From the NCBI RefSeq assembly GCF_902806685.2, contig NC_048555.1:7068001-7132000 (forward strand): a stretch of 64,000 bases of DNA, written 5' to 3'. The position numbers were made by a program, and so were the translations under genes. The DNA is from Maniola hyperantus. Lineage: Eukaryota > Arthropoda > Insecta > Lepidoptera > Nymphalidae. Positions within the stretch are counted from its first letter, which is position 1, and every line of letters begins with the position of its first letter. The notes beneath the pieces are model-generated. The model was not told the DNA's origin. It was given only the letters and a program-made list of their open reading frames with translations, and ran no database searches. Positions 1-11,044 of the stretch are shown here, piece after piece.

Positions 1-21
1 AGGAGCTTGCAAATAAATTGG

Positions 22-301
22 TATCATCATGATCAACTCATAGCCGGCTCATTGCAGAGCACGGGTCTCCTCGTAGAAGGGTTTGGCCATGTCCATCACG
101 CTGGCCAAATGCGGATTGGTAGACTTCACACACCCTTGAGAACATTATGGAGAACTCTCAGGCATGCAGATTTTCTCAAGATGTTTCCTTCAACGTTAAA
201 GCAAGTAATATTTAATTTCTTAAAACGCACATAACTCCGAAAAGCCCGGGATCGAACCGCCCAATAAGACGCGGGCGTTGTAACCACTAAAGTATCACGG
301 T
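22..301 (-). repeat. tRNA-derived SINE (family A), near full length
   Basis: The sequence reads as a SINE on the minus strand. Its right end, reverse-complemented, has a tRNA-like head with an A-box-like stretch (tagtggtta...) and a B-box-like GGTTCGATCCCG. Its left end is the 3' (ATG/CAT)n tail followed by the conserved body (gatcaac..catagccggctca). The same body occurs at 13450, 31172, 37615, 41315, 43423 and 58991. This copy has decayed: the tRNA-like head is missing bases between the two boxes. Such SINEs are transcribed by RNA polymerase III and mobilised by LINE proteins. The family assignment is by internal comparison of copies in this window. Confidence 0.75.
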
Positions 302-391
302 TTGGTGGTAATAAAATGGTATAATTGCACGAAATTAAATTTTACATGAGAGCACAAAATTTAAAGAAAGATGTTAAAACTTTGTATGTAA

Positions 392-616
392 CTAGCTTAT
401 GCTTGCGAATTCGTCCGCGTGGACTACACAAATTTCAAACCCCTATTTCACCGCCTTAGGGTTTAATTTTCAAAAATCCTTTCTTAGCGGATGCCTACGT
501 CATAATAGCTATCTGCATGCCAAATTTCAGCCCGATCCGTCCAGTAGTTTGAGCTGTGCGTTGATAGATCAGTCAGTCAGTCAGTCAGTCACCTTTTCGT
601 TTTATATATTTAAATT
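392..616 (-). mobile_element. Helitron-like non-autonomous element with (GACT)n tract
   Basis: Read on the minus strand, the element starts TC(taaatatataaaa), carries a (GACT)n tract, then a conserved ~180-bp body, and ends ...agctag followed by T. CTAG fits the CTRR terminus of Helitrons. The imperfect palindrome gtccgcgtggac lies close to the 3' end, where Helitrons have a hairpin. At least ten related copies lie in this window. It has no coding capacity and would depend on a Rep/helicase supplied elsewhere. Confidence 0.75.
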
Positions 617-890
617 ATGTCATATTGATCGAAATCACGAATTTTGTAGTCAGTTTTGGAAATAAGTGACGAACTCACGAACTTTAAATTAAAGTTGAGC
701 ACAGTTTTAGGCTGTTTTGTTTGGAAATAAGTTCCGATATGTATTCAATAGGCCAAAAACGTGCGGATGAAAAAAAAAGTATTTTGATCAGAAGTGACCA
801 CAATCTGGTGTGAATTGATCACATTTTTGTTTGCCAGCTCCTCATAATTTTCATAATAATTATTTATAGGTATATCTAAGTCAGATAGAT
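617..890. other. unrecognised AT-rich spacer
   Basis: No recognisable gene or repeat seen between the Helitron-like element and the LINE tail. Confidence 0.5.
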
Positions 891-1275
891 CGCTCATAAT
901 AAAGCTCAGAGTCACTCAGCGGACGATGGAGAGAGCTATGCTTGGAGTTTCTCTACGCGATAAAATCAGAAATGACGAGATCCATAGGAGAACTAGAGTA
1001 ACCGACATAGCTCATCGGGTTGCGAAGCTGAAGTGGCAATGGGTAGGGCACATAGTTCGTACAACCGATAGACGTTGGGGTCCCAAGGTGCTGAAATGGC
1101 GATCTCGCACCGGAAGACGCAGCGTTGGAAAACCCCCCACTAGGTGGACGGACGACATTAGACGAGTCGCAGGGAGTCGCTGGATTCAGGCGGTGCAAGG
1201 CCGTGGCGTGTGGAAGTCCCTACGAGAGACCTATGTCCAGCAGTGGACGTCTATTGGTTGATGATGATAACGATT
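891..1275 (+). pseudogene. RTE-type LINE 3' end (reverse transcriptase C-terminus), 5' truncated
   Basis: The frame from the ATG at 926 encodes the C-terminal tail typical of lepidopteran RTE-like reverse transcriptases. Recognisable pieces, in order, are LRDKIRNDEI, VTDIAHRVAKLKWQWVGHIV, RRWGPKVLKW, TGRRSVGKPPTRWTDDIRRV and YVQQWTS, then a stop and a short GATGATGA tail. The catalytic RT core and endonuclease are missing, so this is a dead 5'-truncated insertion. About ten relatives are present in the window; 48549-48936 is the closest in length. It stays open to its stop, suggesting moderate age. Confidence 0.8.
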
Positions 1276-1279
1276 ATGA

Positions 1280-2210
1280 AGTGAGATGGTATGATAATGG
1301 TTTGTTTAATTATTGATCGGTGTGTCCCGCACTGAAGCCGAAAAGCCGGATAGGTAGGTATATGTAGAGTTTAGTCAATTTAACCTTAACCTGGCCCGCC
1401 CGCACATTACATTTAAATAAATTGTCGAAACTGTAACAATTACGTGAATATTTATTATTTTAGGCATTGATAGAGAATGTAGCTCTTTATTCGTAATCAA
1501 ATAATAAAAAATTTAAAAAACCCTGTCAAGAAACGAACTAAAAATATTCATATTTGAGAATGGCGGCATGCAATCGTTATGTCGAGTTTTTTTTCAAAAA
1601 AATTATAGCCAGTGTCACTTAGAATGATGTAAGGATTCTACATCACTGGATTCTAAGGATTCTATAGATACCCCATATCTATTTATGGGCCCCATGCATC
1701 TAGGTATATCTCTGCAGACATTTAGAAGTTACGGTGTATAAGGAAACTCATAAACACTAGGTACGTTCTTTTTTTCGGTAGTCCTGTAAAAGAAAAAGTT
1801 CTTCCAAGGGTTTAATGAGAATTTGCTAAAAATATTTTTTTTACAGACAAGATTAACAAACTAGTATAGTACGCTAGAAAGTTAGGAGTTTATGTTAAGT
1901 AATCCATAATCATCGAGGAAAGCTTAGAAGTTAACGATATCCGAAGCTTGGAAAATCAAATACATATAATACCTATGTTGTTGTTCTTAGAAGCAATTAA
2001 CAATAATTATTATATTGCCGGTTATTGTACGCTTGTCTTACAGATCAATTTATTGTATTGTATTAATTAGACAGCCGTCAGTGTCAAGTGGATGATCTGG
2101 GCTCTCATTTAATATTCATGTAGATTGTTTTGGTTTTAGGGATTGCTTAGATAATTTATTTGTGGATAGTAAAATCATCAGCATATTAAGCTTATTTTAA
2201 TTTTGGGTTT
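1280..2210. other. unrecognised AT-rich region
   Basis: About 900 bases with stop codons in every frame. No repeat family or splice-flanked coding segment that I recognise. Confidence 0.5.
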
Positions 2211-2211
2211 G

Positions 2212-2532
2212 ACGACCTCCCTAGTGCAATATGTAGTGAGTGCTGTGGTATTGTAAGTGGGAGCTCCATGATTTGATTCCCGGCAGGAGCAATGTGGGAT
2301 ATATAATTTCTAAATTGTCTCTGGTCTAGTCTGGTGAGAGGCTTCGGTCGTGGCTAGTTACCACCCAACTGGAAAACCCGTGCCATCAAGCGATTTAGCG
2401 TTCCGGTACGATACAGTGTAGAAACCGATAAGAAGTGTGGGTTGCACAAAAACTGCCATACCCCTTCTAAGTTTGCCCGCTTCTATCTTAGACTGTGAGG
2501 TCGCAGAGTAAACTTGTAAGATGTAATGGACT
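2212..2532 (+). repeat. tRNA-derived SINE (family B), full length but diverged
   Basis: The head (2215-2285) resembles a tRNA: ctccctagtgca...tagtgag for the A box and a decayed B box (gatttgattcccggcagg). The body follows (ggcttcggtcgtggctag, then gcgatttagcgttccggtac), and the 3' part is caccataccccttctaagtt-like and ends in an atcttagactg tail. Other copies lie at 17400-17600 (minus), 39535-39740, 51310-51428 and 53009-53715. Only this copy has both head and body, so it defines the family structure here. Its 3' region is related to a LINE tail (see 50036-50158). Confidence 0.7.
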
Positions 2533-2539
2533 GGAATAA

Positions 2540-3205
2540 AAAAAAGTAGGCTAAAACTCATCAAAACATGAATCTAACAATCTTATTCCACTAGTCCCTA
2601 TCTAAGAGTATGATCGTTTGGACCCAGTATTTAACAGTGACACAATTTTACCTCAATATAAAATAGATGACATTGAACTAAATTAAACAATACATACTAT
2701 TGTAGCTGTTATTATGGAAACTGTATCTTGAAAGGAAACTGTACGGTAACTTGAGGATGTACTCGTGTAAACATTTCCAATATTTTGACGAGCAATTCAT
2801 TTTTATATGAATGTAGGTATAATATATGAAATTGGTTTATCGGAAACGGCTCTAATGATTTGGATGAAGATACTTTCCAAGTTTTGTAGTTAAATTTCAT
2901 TCCTGAGTTCCCGCGGTAAGAACTCGAGAAAAGTCGAGCCAAGCTCAGTCTGTACCGGTATGGTCTACCGGTGGTACGCATTTGACAACTGTTTCATCCA
3001 CCATCGTTCATAGACATAGGGTCAATTAATTATTATTGTAATATATTATTATATAAAATAAACAACTTGATTTCAATTTCATTTCTGCACTAAAGCATAG
3101 AATATATAATAGTACTAACGACTAAAGTTAGAAGAAATTTAAATAGCACTTGGCAGTTTTAGTAAAATATCTTTAAACTTTAAGGGCGGCTAGCAGGCGG
3201 TTGCA
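2540..3205. other. unrecognised AT-rich region
   Basis: No gene or repeat recognised; the short open frames here have no family resemblance. Confidence 0.5.
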
Positions 3206-3207
3206 AT

Positions 3208-3436
3208 AATACTGTGTCTGGCAATGTATGACGTGATTACTAGTAATATAAAAAAAATAGAATTTACACTTTGACGTAAGATTTTTTCACCATTATTACT
3301 TGTTATCTCCCGAAGCCACATGATCCAAACTTCATAGTCGCTGATCGTTCCTCCCAGTGTTGGGGACTATACGAAGATAAACTTTGAGCTTGTAACCCTA
3401 CAAGTAACGAAGGTGTGGCACGTGCTAGCTCTACTT
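3208..3436 (+). repeat. single arm of the long-arm foldback MITE
   Basis: This matches the right arm of the element at 5513-6004 and 61211-61745: gtctggcaatgtatgacgtg, then actttgacgtaagatttttt, gttatctcccgaagccacat, cccagtgttggggac, and the end ggcacgtgctagctc. Only one arm is present, so it is a truncated or half-deleted copy. Confidence 0.7.
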
Positions 3437-3940
3437 CTAATACTTGATTTTAATTCTTTTCATTTTCGATGCCGTCAGATTTACCTGTTTGTTGTAACGA
3501 AATTGACGCCTATTAAAATATAATTTATGTTATTATGTCAATAGTGGGATTATTTAATCACATTCGCATGCATAACCAATTGAGTGCGATATTTATTAGA
3601 ACATTTGAATAATCTTTATTGGCACTAACCCATTTGCAACGGTTCTCGAATAAAAATCGTTTTTTGTTGTGAATCGATTTAAGTGCATGCTCAATGTGTA
3701 AACAAGTTTTCAACAGTTTACCTGCTTTAGTTACGGTAACGCAAACTGCTTTTATATGAGAATAAATTAACTTCTGAGTTCTAAAGTTCATCTACACCAG
3801 AAAAAACATGATTGTTTACATAAAGTGTGTAAAATCATGAAGGCTAACCATATTATGTGTACTATTTTTTGCTTTGGTTTTGTTTTCGTTTGTACAATTT
3901 TATTGTCTATACTTCATGCTGCTAAGCGGAGTGGATAATA
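3437..3940. other. unrecognised AT-rich region
   Basis: No supported feature. Confidence 0.5.
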
Positions 3941-3944
3941 TTGT

Positions 3945-4016
3945 GTACCCCAATCCCCCAATCCTCTCACTTACAAGACCACAGCGTACGCCACTGAGCT
4001 ACGTCTGCGCTAACTA
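3945..4016 (-). repeat. SINE tRNA-like head fragment
   Basis: Reverse-complemented, the segment reads gtagctcagtggcgtacgct followed by gtggtcttgtaagtgagagg. This resembles the A-box region of the family B SINE head (compare gcgcggtcttactagtggga at 34437). No B box is preserved, so this is a fragment and not a tRNA gene. Confidence 0.45.
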
Positions 4017-4344
4017 AGCTAACTTTCGCTTGCTTTAATGCTGAAGGAAACATCCTAAGGAAATCTAGGACCAGGAAGTGTAAAATAAAGCATGCGTTTT
4101 TATTCTGATCACTAAACTATCCAGAGCCTACCTAACTAACCTAACGGGATCGCGGAGTAGAGCATATTATACAACGGGAATATAAATTGCGTTTTGCGTA
4201 TCGTGCAGTTGTTTCTCGTGGGCCTGCAATTTATGCAGGGAGGTAATTCGCAGCTTCTCTCGGCTCTAGATGGTGTAAAGTAGGCTTAGGAGCTTTCGTA
4301 CTGTGTTTATTTTTAACACTAGCTTTTCCTAGGTAGTTCTTTTA

Positions 4345-4557
4345 CTAGATATTAGCTGATACCTGCGACTTCGTTCGCTTGGATTTAGTTTTTAAAAAAT
4401 CCCGTCGGAACTCTTTGATTTGCCGGGATAAAAAGTGATCTACGTCACTTTCTAGGTTTTTAACTATACCCATGCAAAAAATCACGTCGATTCTTTGTGG
4501 CGTGATTGAAGGACAAACTAAACTAATAAACAAGGTTCGCATTTATAGTATGGGTAG
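4345..4557 (-). mobile_element. Helitron-like element, second family (ATGCGAAAGTGTG type)
   Basis: On the minus strand it runs from a cccatactataaatgcg-like start through tttgtccttcaatcacg and catgggtatagttaaaaacc to tcccgacgggattttttaaa. It ends in the cgcgaagtcg hairpin region and CTAG. The same family occurs at 7428, 24895, 47760, 51092 and 63093. Non-coding; the open frame here is antisense repeat sequence. Confidence 0.6.
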
Positions 4558-4675
4558 TAATAGCATTCGGGGATAGGTAGGTATTATTTAAAGATTTAAT
4601 AATTATTATTAGGTATTTAATTAAAATTTATTCATTCTATATTTTTTTACCAGAACAAAACTAGTAATTAGTAGG

Positions 4676-4820
4676 TAGTACGCGACAGGTCAAAATGGCA
4701 ATCGGGGAAGGAACGCCCCGCACACCCGTACATCCCCCCGTGCGGGAGAGCGCATGTGACGTGCGGGTGTGCGAGGCGCCGCACTTCCCGATTGCCTTCT
4801 CAACCATGTCGCGGACTATA
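4676..4820. mobile_element. GC-rich palindromic MITE, copy 1
   Basis: The terminal inverted repeats are tagtacgcgacaggtc... and ...gtcgcggacta, with a strongly GC-rich centre (gacgtgcgggtgtgcg) inside AT-rich DNA. Each half carries a gcaatcgggg / cccgattgcc pair, so the whole unit can fold back. Six further copies are in the window (35892, 41904, 48263, 51442, 57276, 63797). No coding capacity; the transposase source is unknown. Confidence 0.75.
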
Positions 4821-4824
4821 CCTA

Positions 4825-5510
4825 TGTACTAAACAGAAATTCAAAAGTTTGAACGGTTTAAATCCTTTGGATTTCTGTAATTTTTGCTTAGATGCCTTCA
4901 ATTTAATCAAAGAGTTTAACATTTTGCCCAAGTTCGGTAGAATTTGTGAGAAAAGTTCGTAACGGGAGACTACAATTTATTATGGTATTCTTACTTGTAC
5001 CTACTTACTAGAAGAAATGTAATCGCAATCAATAGGTAAAACACGTATCCATCCATGTACCAGTCTTGATAATCATTGCTTAATCAAAACAATGACTGAA
5101 AAAGTCGTTGCAAATAGTGCAGCGCTCCCCGATGACGTCATTGGTTATGTTGAGTCATAATCATAATAGTAACACTTTCAGGTCAATTAGCACGCCACGA
5201 TATAAAGCGCTGGTCGGTCTGTTTGTCCGGAGATCAAAGATTTGTGGCTTCGTGCAAAGAATCTAATCAAACAAAATCAGATGTTAACTACGAGGTCAAT
5301 GAACCCACGGTCCATTACATAAGTGATATCAAGTCACGCGTTTAAATTTTATACAATGGATTATTAATGTTTTTATGCGAATTGACGGTGGAACATGACT
5401 TTGCCATAAACATTTTTTAGAGTTCCGTAGCGAACGTTAATTAAACTATCTTACAACCTACAAACTTACATCTTACAGCTCAATTCGCTCAATCAGGCTT
5501 TCCTATTACA
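4825..5510. other. unrecognised AT-rich region
   Basis: No gene or repeat recognised. Confidence 0.5.
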
Positions 5511-5512
5511 GA

Positions 5513-6004
5513 GAGAGCCAGCGCGTGTCAGACCTTTTTTTTTAATAAAAGCTGACAGTTTCTCTGCGTATTGTCCCCAACACAGAGGAACGATCAGCGA
5601 CTTTGACGTTTGGATCATAGTGGATTTGGGAGTTAACAGATAATGAAGGTGTAAAAAATCTTACGTCAAAGTATAAAGTCTATTTTTTTTTCTTCGAAAT
5701 AGTACTAGAAATCACGTCTTGTATTGCCAGACACTTATTATCGTGAACCCCCCTGCCAGACACCACGATATTAAGTGTCTTGCAATGCATGACTTGATTA
5801 AAAAAAAAATTAGACTTAAAAAGTCAAATTTTTTTATACTTTCTTCTTTGACGTAAGATTTTTTACACCTTTATTACCTGTTATCTCCCAAAGCCACCAT
5901 GACCCAAGCTTCATAGTCTCCGATCGTTCCTCCCTGTGTTGGAGACAATAATATGCAGATAAACTTTTATAAAATAACGAAGGTCTGGCACGCGCTGGCA
6001 CTTC
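5513..6004. mobile_element. long-arm foldback MITE, two-armed copy
   Basis: The left arm (about 5513-5735) begins agagccagcgcgtgtcagac. The right arm (about 5760-6004) ends ggtctggcacgcgctggc and is its reverse complement with scattered differences. Both arms share the blocks tctgcgtattgtccccaaca / ttggagacaataatatgcag and gacgtcaaag-type motifs. The transcript would make a ~220-bp duplex. Related copies lie at 3208 (one arm), 50763-51098 and 61211-61745. It carries no transposase. Confidence 0.75.
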
Positions 6005-6009
6005 TCCAT

Positions 6010-7315
6010 ATGGCAAGGTTCAAAGAGTGAATATAATACATGTACCTAATATCGATACGCGTGAGTCCATAAACAATTTTATTGATGTGTAAATGCGATA
6101 AGGCCGTTATTAAAAAATGTTATATTGATAAAAATAATTGACCGATATGATGATAACATTAATAATATACATATCGCATTTTCATAGTTTGAAACATGGA
6201 ATTCAACGTAGTATATTACATATGTACAGAAATCAACTTGTATGTACTAATTTAAGAAATATCTTTTCGAATTTGTAAACATGATTTTTTTGAACGAAAA
6301 AGGTTTATTGTATGTAACCTATACCGTTTTTAATTATAAAAAATATACTTAGATATAGTTTTAGCGAAACAAGATTAGTATTTTTTTATTTTACAAAAAA
6401 ACTCTAAACATACCGGAAACTAGCAAAGTTATAATAAGTAAAATAAAATTATTATGTCCCTACGAGTAAAAGTCACGGATCCTTCTATTTTACAAGCACA
6501 ATACGCACTTGGCATTATTTTCTTATCGATCAACTTCTAAACAAGTCGTTGTGTAGTGTGTCGTTATTGTTTTGAAATGCTAAGCCTGTTTAGTACTAAT
6601 TTAATTTTAAATTAAAGCTAGAGGGCAAATTTTAATAAATAGGCCAGACATGGCTAGACCACCGCTGCACCGTGACGCCAGACTAGTATCATATTTTAAC
6701 CATAAAAATTTCAATTAAATTTTAATAATTCTCTTTATCACCCCGGAAAGCCTATTTTTGATTTTGTTGCCAAATGTTTTTGGTAAAACTTACCCTGACA
6801 AAAAGTGAAAGGATGTATGGTTTTTAGTCAGTGAAAACCTAGGTTCTTTTCAACCGTTTTGGTACGGAACCCGAAAAACTCTACAAGTCAAGAGGCATAT
6901 CCATTTTAAATCCTTTATTGAACAAAATGACGCACAGAAGTATACCAAATTCTTACTAGTACGAAGGTTACGATTATTTATTTATCAGTAGACGCATACT
7001 TACGAAAGTTCATATCCGATGTTGGCGCCGAAGTGTAAACCTAGTTTAATGACCGGCAGGTCTTTAACAGTGTATCAACTGTTTATCTTTATGATTTGGA
7101 TATACGCAATAGGTCGTAGTGCCACATAGCGGCGTAACAAGGTCTTGGAATCTTGATGCTGTTGACATAATTGAATTAAACTACTACTTAACAATACATA
7201 TCTAATAAAATAGTTTACTTTATAGCCCTCTTTAATGCTCTCAAGATATACCCATTATGCATTACATGGATTTATTATTTTCAGGTTCAATAAAATATTT
7301 ATTTTATTCTTCACT
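6010..7315. other. unrecognised AT-rich region
   Basis: About 1.3 kb without a recognisable gene or repeat; the longest open frames are short and have no family resemblance. Confidence 0.5.
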
Positions 7316-7324
7316 TTCCCTATT

Positions 7325-7401
7325 CTCCATCTTAGGCTGCATTATCACTTGCCACCGGGTCTGATTGCAGCCAAGCGCTAGTCTATGAATTAAAAAAAAA
7401 C
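7325..7401 (+). repeat. LINE 3' tail fragment
   Basis: The block ctccatcttaggctgcatta, then cacttgccaccgggtctgat and tgcagccaagcg, then an A-run, matches the 3' untranslated tail after the LINE stop codon at 50108-50158. It also resembles the 3' tail of SINE family B. Confidence 0.5.
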
Positions 7402-7427
7402 GTTTTCGGCGTTATCACTACCCATCA

Positions 7428-7585
7428 CTACCCATATTATAAATGCGAAAGTGTGTTTGTTTGTTGGTTTATTGGTTTGTTAGTTCGCTGGTTTGTCCTT
7501 CAACCACGTCGCAACGGAGCAACGGATCGACGTGATTTTATGCATGGCTTTAGTTAAAGACTTGGAGAGTGACATAGGCTATAAC
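7428..7585 (+). mobile_element. Helitron-like element, second family, 3' truncated
   Basis: It starts ccatattataaatgcgaaag, then has the tttgtttgttggtttattgg run, cgtcgcaacggagcaacgga and a gacttggagagtgacatagg block. The 3' half seen at 24895-25115 is missing. Confidence 0.6.
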
Positions 7586-7589
7586 TCAC

Positions 7590-8318
7590 ACTTAAATGTT
7601 ACAATGCCATGGGGTCAGGATTATAATTTTATATTTGCTAGACTCTCCAGACAGAGCTTTAATAAGAGTAAACTACTTAACTTGTTTCTTGTACAATATC
7701 TAGGTACAAGACGTGTACAATAAGTGAATCGTAAATGGATTGATATTTCTGAATTCGAAACTATTCTGAGAGTAAAGAGTTATGAGGAAGAAAGGAATAA
7801 AAACAACAATAATTCTTGAAGTAACGCACACTATCGGCTCCGATTTGAAGTGAGATATTTTTATCTCCTCCGTTAGGACAAGTGCAGACAACCGCTTTTC
7901 GTCCCAGACCGATTCATATTTTACACCCGACATTTTATATCCTCTTTATTTTACTCGAACACACTGGTGTTGGAACACAGGTAGTGTTGGCGGGATTTTT
8001 TATACTCTGCTTTTTTGTAGGTCCGTTTTTTGTGGGACATATGCATTAAAGTAAAACCTGTGTGCTCTTTTCGCCAACTTTGTCGAACCGAATTATTATT
8101 GTCAAAATCGGTCATCTGCGATAGGTTTTTTAAACAGCCTGATTTGATTCATGCTATTGAAGATTTCATATGATTTTTCACAGCCAGTAAACTATTTTTA
8201 AAAAGGAAGCCATGTGTGAGGTTGAAATTATGGGGCCTTGCGATAACACTATCGCGGATATCACTGGATGGCTTAATGCTTTCGATCGTGTGATTTTTCT
8301 ATCAGACTAGCTTATGTA
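7590..8318. other. unrecognised AT-rich region
   Basis: No supported gene or repeat. Confidence 0.5.
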
Positions 8319-8319
8319 G

Positions 8320-9661
8320 TAGTTAGGGAGGCGAATAGGGGAATTTTCGGCAATACTCGAGCGTGGCAGTTTAAGATATGAGAGATACCTTAGACCTAAT
8401 AGAACAACCTTGTAAAGTATTTAGCTCTATATGTAGTGACGCGCGCCTAGGATAGACGATCAGATTAGTAAAAAAAATCGATAGTCTGAAATACTCGAGC
8501 GCGTCAGATTAAGATATTGGGGGTTGATTTTAGTGCTTTAAGACTAAATTTAACTAATCTGACGATAAGTCCTTGACGCCGCCGAGTTATAGGGTCGCGA
8601 ACTTGTAAAAAAAAAACGTTAATCCGGCATTCTCGAGCGCGATTTTTATTTTTTTTATTTTGAAGAATATAATCTAAAACTTACTAAAAATACAAAATCT
8701 GCCGGTTTCCGCATGACCGGAAGTGTGGAGGAGCCATTTCGTCATCCGAAAAACGCGTTGCGGCATATAAGTCGCGAACGATACATTTTACCAAAAAAAG
8801 TTTAAATAAACAAAAAAGGTAATTTTATTTTACACAAAAAGGTCTCTTTGAAGAATTGTGGATGAGGAGCCACAATATGAAAGTTCCAGTGAAGAAGAAG
8901 ACGATGAATTGTATTGAGCAAAAATGTAAAGGTCATACATAACAATACAATTATAATACTATTTTTATATCATTTCATTTTTTTATACAATAAATAATAC
9001 AATACTACATTTCATCTACATTTACGTTGGTTGTATCTATCGCTTTATTGTCATTCTTAAATTTCCCGTTTTATCAAGGAGAAAGAAAGGAAAAAAAAGA
9101 AACCAAAAAACCTTTTTCGGTCAGATTAAGAGAACCCACCAACATTTTTGTCAGATTAAGAAAATATGATTTCAGGATACCGAGATAAACCTCCCCTATG
9201 AAAATCTGATGCGCTCGAGTATTTCGAAAAAACTTTTTTTTTTGCATTTTCAAAAATTCATCGTAACTTATCGTCGCGCTGAAATCGTCAGTTTTTTTAA
9301 AGGGAGCTTCCTTGGGGCCTACTCAACACCCCTTCCGAAAATCTGACGCGCTCGAGTAAATTTTTTTTTTGCATTTTTGACTACTTTATATGCCTACCCC
9401 CACCACGCAAACCGGCAGATTAGTATACCGTTGTTATCAGAGGCACTTGGGGCATACGTAGTATGAATATCTGACGCGCTCGAGAATGCCCAAGTAACTG
9501 TTTTTTTAAACATTTTTGAAAAACCGTACACGCCAAACCCACCGCTAAAATGGTTTTTACCATACGAGCTTTTCTTTTCGAAATTATTTTATCTTTCGAT
9601 TTTGATAGGTCTCGACGGCACCGTTGAATTACGCCATTTAGCTACCTCGCCTCCCTAACTA
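8320..9661. mobile_element. candidate DNA transposon with inverted subterminal CTCGAG repeats
   Basis: The outer ends are exact inverted repeats: tagttagggaggcga at 8320-8334, and its reverse complement at the right end, finishing at 9661. Inside, the motif ACTCGAGCGCGTCAGATTAAG or close variants occurs at 8355, 8493 and 8631 (last one partial) in the left part. It recurs in the opposite orientation at 9204, 9341 and 9469 in the right part. The inner region holds only a short acidic reading-frame end (see 8856-8918) and an A-rich segment. The layout, TIR plus clustered subterminal repeats flanking a gutted centre, fits a non-autonomous derivative of a cut-and-paste element. I cannot assign a superfamily, and the target duplication is ambiguous (TA or TAG). 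Confidence 0.6.
8856..8918 (+). pseudogene. possible remnant last exon inside the 8320-9661 element
   Basis: A short frame ends VDEEPQYESSSEEEDDELY and a stop at 8916-8918. An in-frame stop lies only a few codons upstream, but AG dinucleotides just before the open stretch could be a splice acceptor. The acidic serine-rich tail looks like a protein C-terminus and not random AT-rich sequence. AATAAA follows at about 8990. It may be what remains of a transposase or accessory gene; the function is unknown. Confidence 0.25.
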
Positions 9662-9708
9662 TAGGTTATTAGTAACGCTGCTATGAGAGGCAATAAAGTG
9701 CTGGTGAA

Positions 9709-9744
9709 ACAATGTCGTATGTACGTACGTACATACGACATTGT
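9709..9744. repeat. 36-bp perfect palindrome
   Basis: The sequence acaatgtcgtatgtacgt is followed directly by its reverse complement with no spacer. Its centre is a GTAC repeat. No role can be assigned; it could be a cruciform-forming site or a deletion relic of a foldback element. Confidence 0.85.
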
Positions 9745-9964
9745 ACAACGTATGTTTCGTCAAGCGCGATGGGAGATATTAGGATGGCGATCTATCCTAA
9801 AATCCATTTTAAAATTTCAAAAGTAGTTATCTTATAGGCTAGCCTAAACAGATAATATAACCATGAGATAACACTGTAGGTAGGTAATGATAATGCAAAA
9901 ATAATTATATAGCAAAATATACGATCAAAAGGGCTCTTACCACCATAGACATGACATTCCTGCG

Positions 9965-10083
9965 CTCATTGAGCCGGCAGGGGTTAGTTAGGATGATGGC
10001 AAGAGATAGGATCAGCTTATAGTTGTCCAGCGCGGAAATGCAGCCAGTATTCTTGGCACCATTCCACGCGACCATGATTTGTA
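9965..10083 (+). pseudogene. C-terminal end of restriction-like-endonuclease LINE, fragment
   Basis: The frame VVQRGNAASILGTIPRDHDL matches the C-terminus of the ORF at 27784-28626 (ISLAIQKGNAASILDTMPR). Just upstream, aggatcagctta encodes RISL in another frame, so one frameshift is present. The copy is 5' truncated to about 40 codons and is dead. Confidence 0.65.
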
Positions 10084-10154
10084 TAGTAATTATATACGGC
10101 TAGCTTTAAGTTTTATTGTATTATTTTCATAAAAAAATAATGTCATGGTCTTGG

Positions 10155-10205
10155 TCTTAAATACGGAAAAGGTGACTGACTGATCTATCAACGCAGCAGC
10201 GGCGA
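10155..10205 (+). mobile_element. Helitron-like element, 5' end only
   Basis: A TC start followed by ttaaatacggaaaaggtgac, two GACT units and gatctatcaacgcagcagc matches the first ~50 bases of the (GACT)n Helitron-like family. The remainder is absent here; a matching 3' portion lies 840 bases downstream at 11045-11220. Confidence 0.55.
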
Positions 10206-11040
10206 AGAGTCAATATAACACGATTCCTATCGGCTTCCCTTTAAGAATTGGCATACCTATAGCGTAGGTACTACTTCACATAAATGTAGGCCAAAGGTTT
10301 GTCACGCATGCTAAATTTTTTTTTGTTATTGTATTTAAGTTAAAAGCATACTGCATAATATCAGCTAATGTAAGTAGCAGGTACCATACACCGTACAACC
10401 CGCAAGATATCGGCTTTCCCAGATAGATTTTTGCTTAGTATCTATCTCTTTCATTTCCCTAGCGAAAGCGAAAGAAGCGAACTAGGTCTGTCTCGCTTTA
10501 CGGGTGGCCAACAAAGAGCCCACCAATTTAATCTGGCCCAGTAGCGAATACGAATTTGCAACTCTGACAGGTCAGACAAATTTGACGAAAATAACTCGGT
10601 TGGATCCGAATTACCCTATAATACGTCCAAATTAAAAATTATATTAATATTATTGTTTTAACAGGTACATGCTACTATTTTGAGAATTTTGTATTATGAA
10701 GGGTGATTTGATATTGTTGATACATTTGTTTTTGTGAAGCGGCCATGCTTGTTTGTTTTTGAAGTTGTTAGTGGTGTTTTATTTTGATATAATAAATTGG
10801 GGATAGTGATTAATAACTAATAAGTGTAAGTTCACGGTAATTTTGATTTAGTTTGGTAAGTCAAAATCAGAAATGGCCTTAATTCACATAGATTGTTGAT
10901 TAACAAATTTCTTGTTACGTAACGATAGTAATTTTTCTAAATTAAGTTTTGAAAACAAAAATTGATGGGGAACAGCTGATATTCTTTTAGGTAAGTAAGT
11001 AGTTGCCGGCTTCCCTTTTTCAGATTTTCACCCTTCGCCA
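10206..11040. other. unrecognised region between two Helitron-like fragments
   Basis: No gene recognised. Since the flanking pieces are the 5' end and the 3' body of the same family in the same orientation, this ~840-bp segment may be sequence lying within one larger or interrupted element. Confidence 0.35.
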
Positions 11041-11044
11041 CTGC

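Noticed and set aside
3945..4016. tRNA gene candidate on the minus strand
   Set aside because: No B box or acceptor stem; looks like a SINE head scrap.
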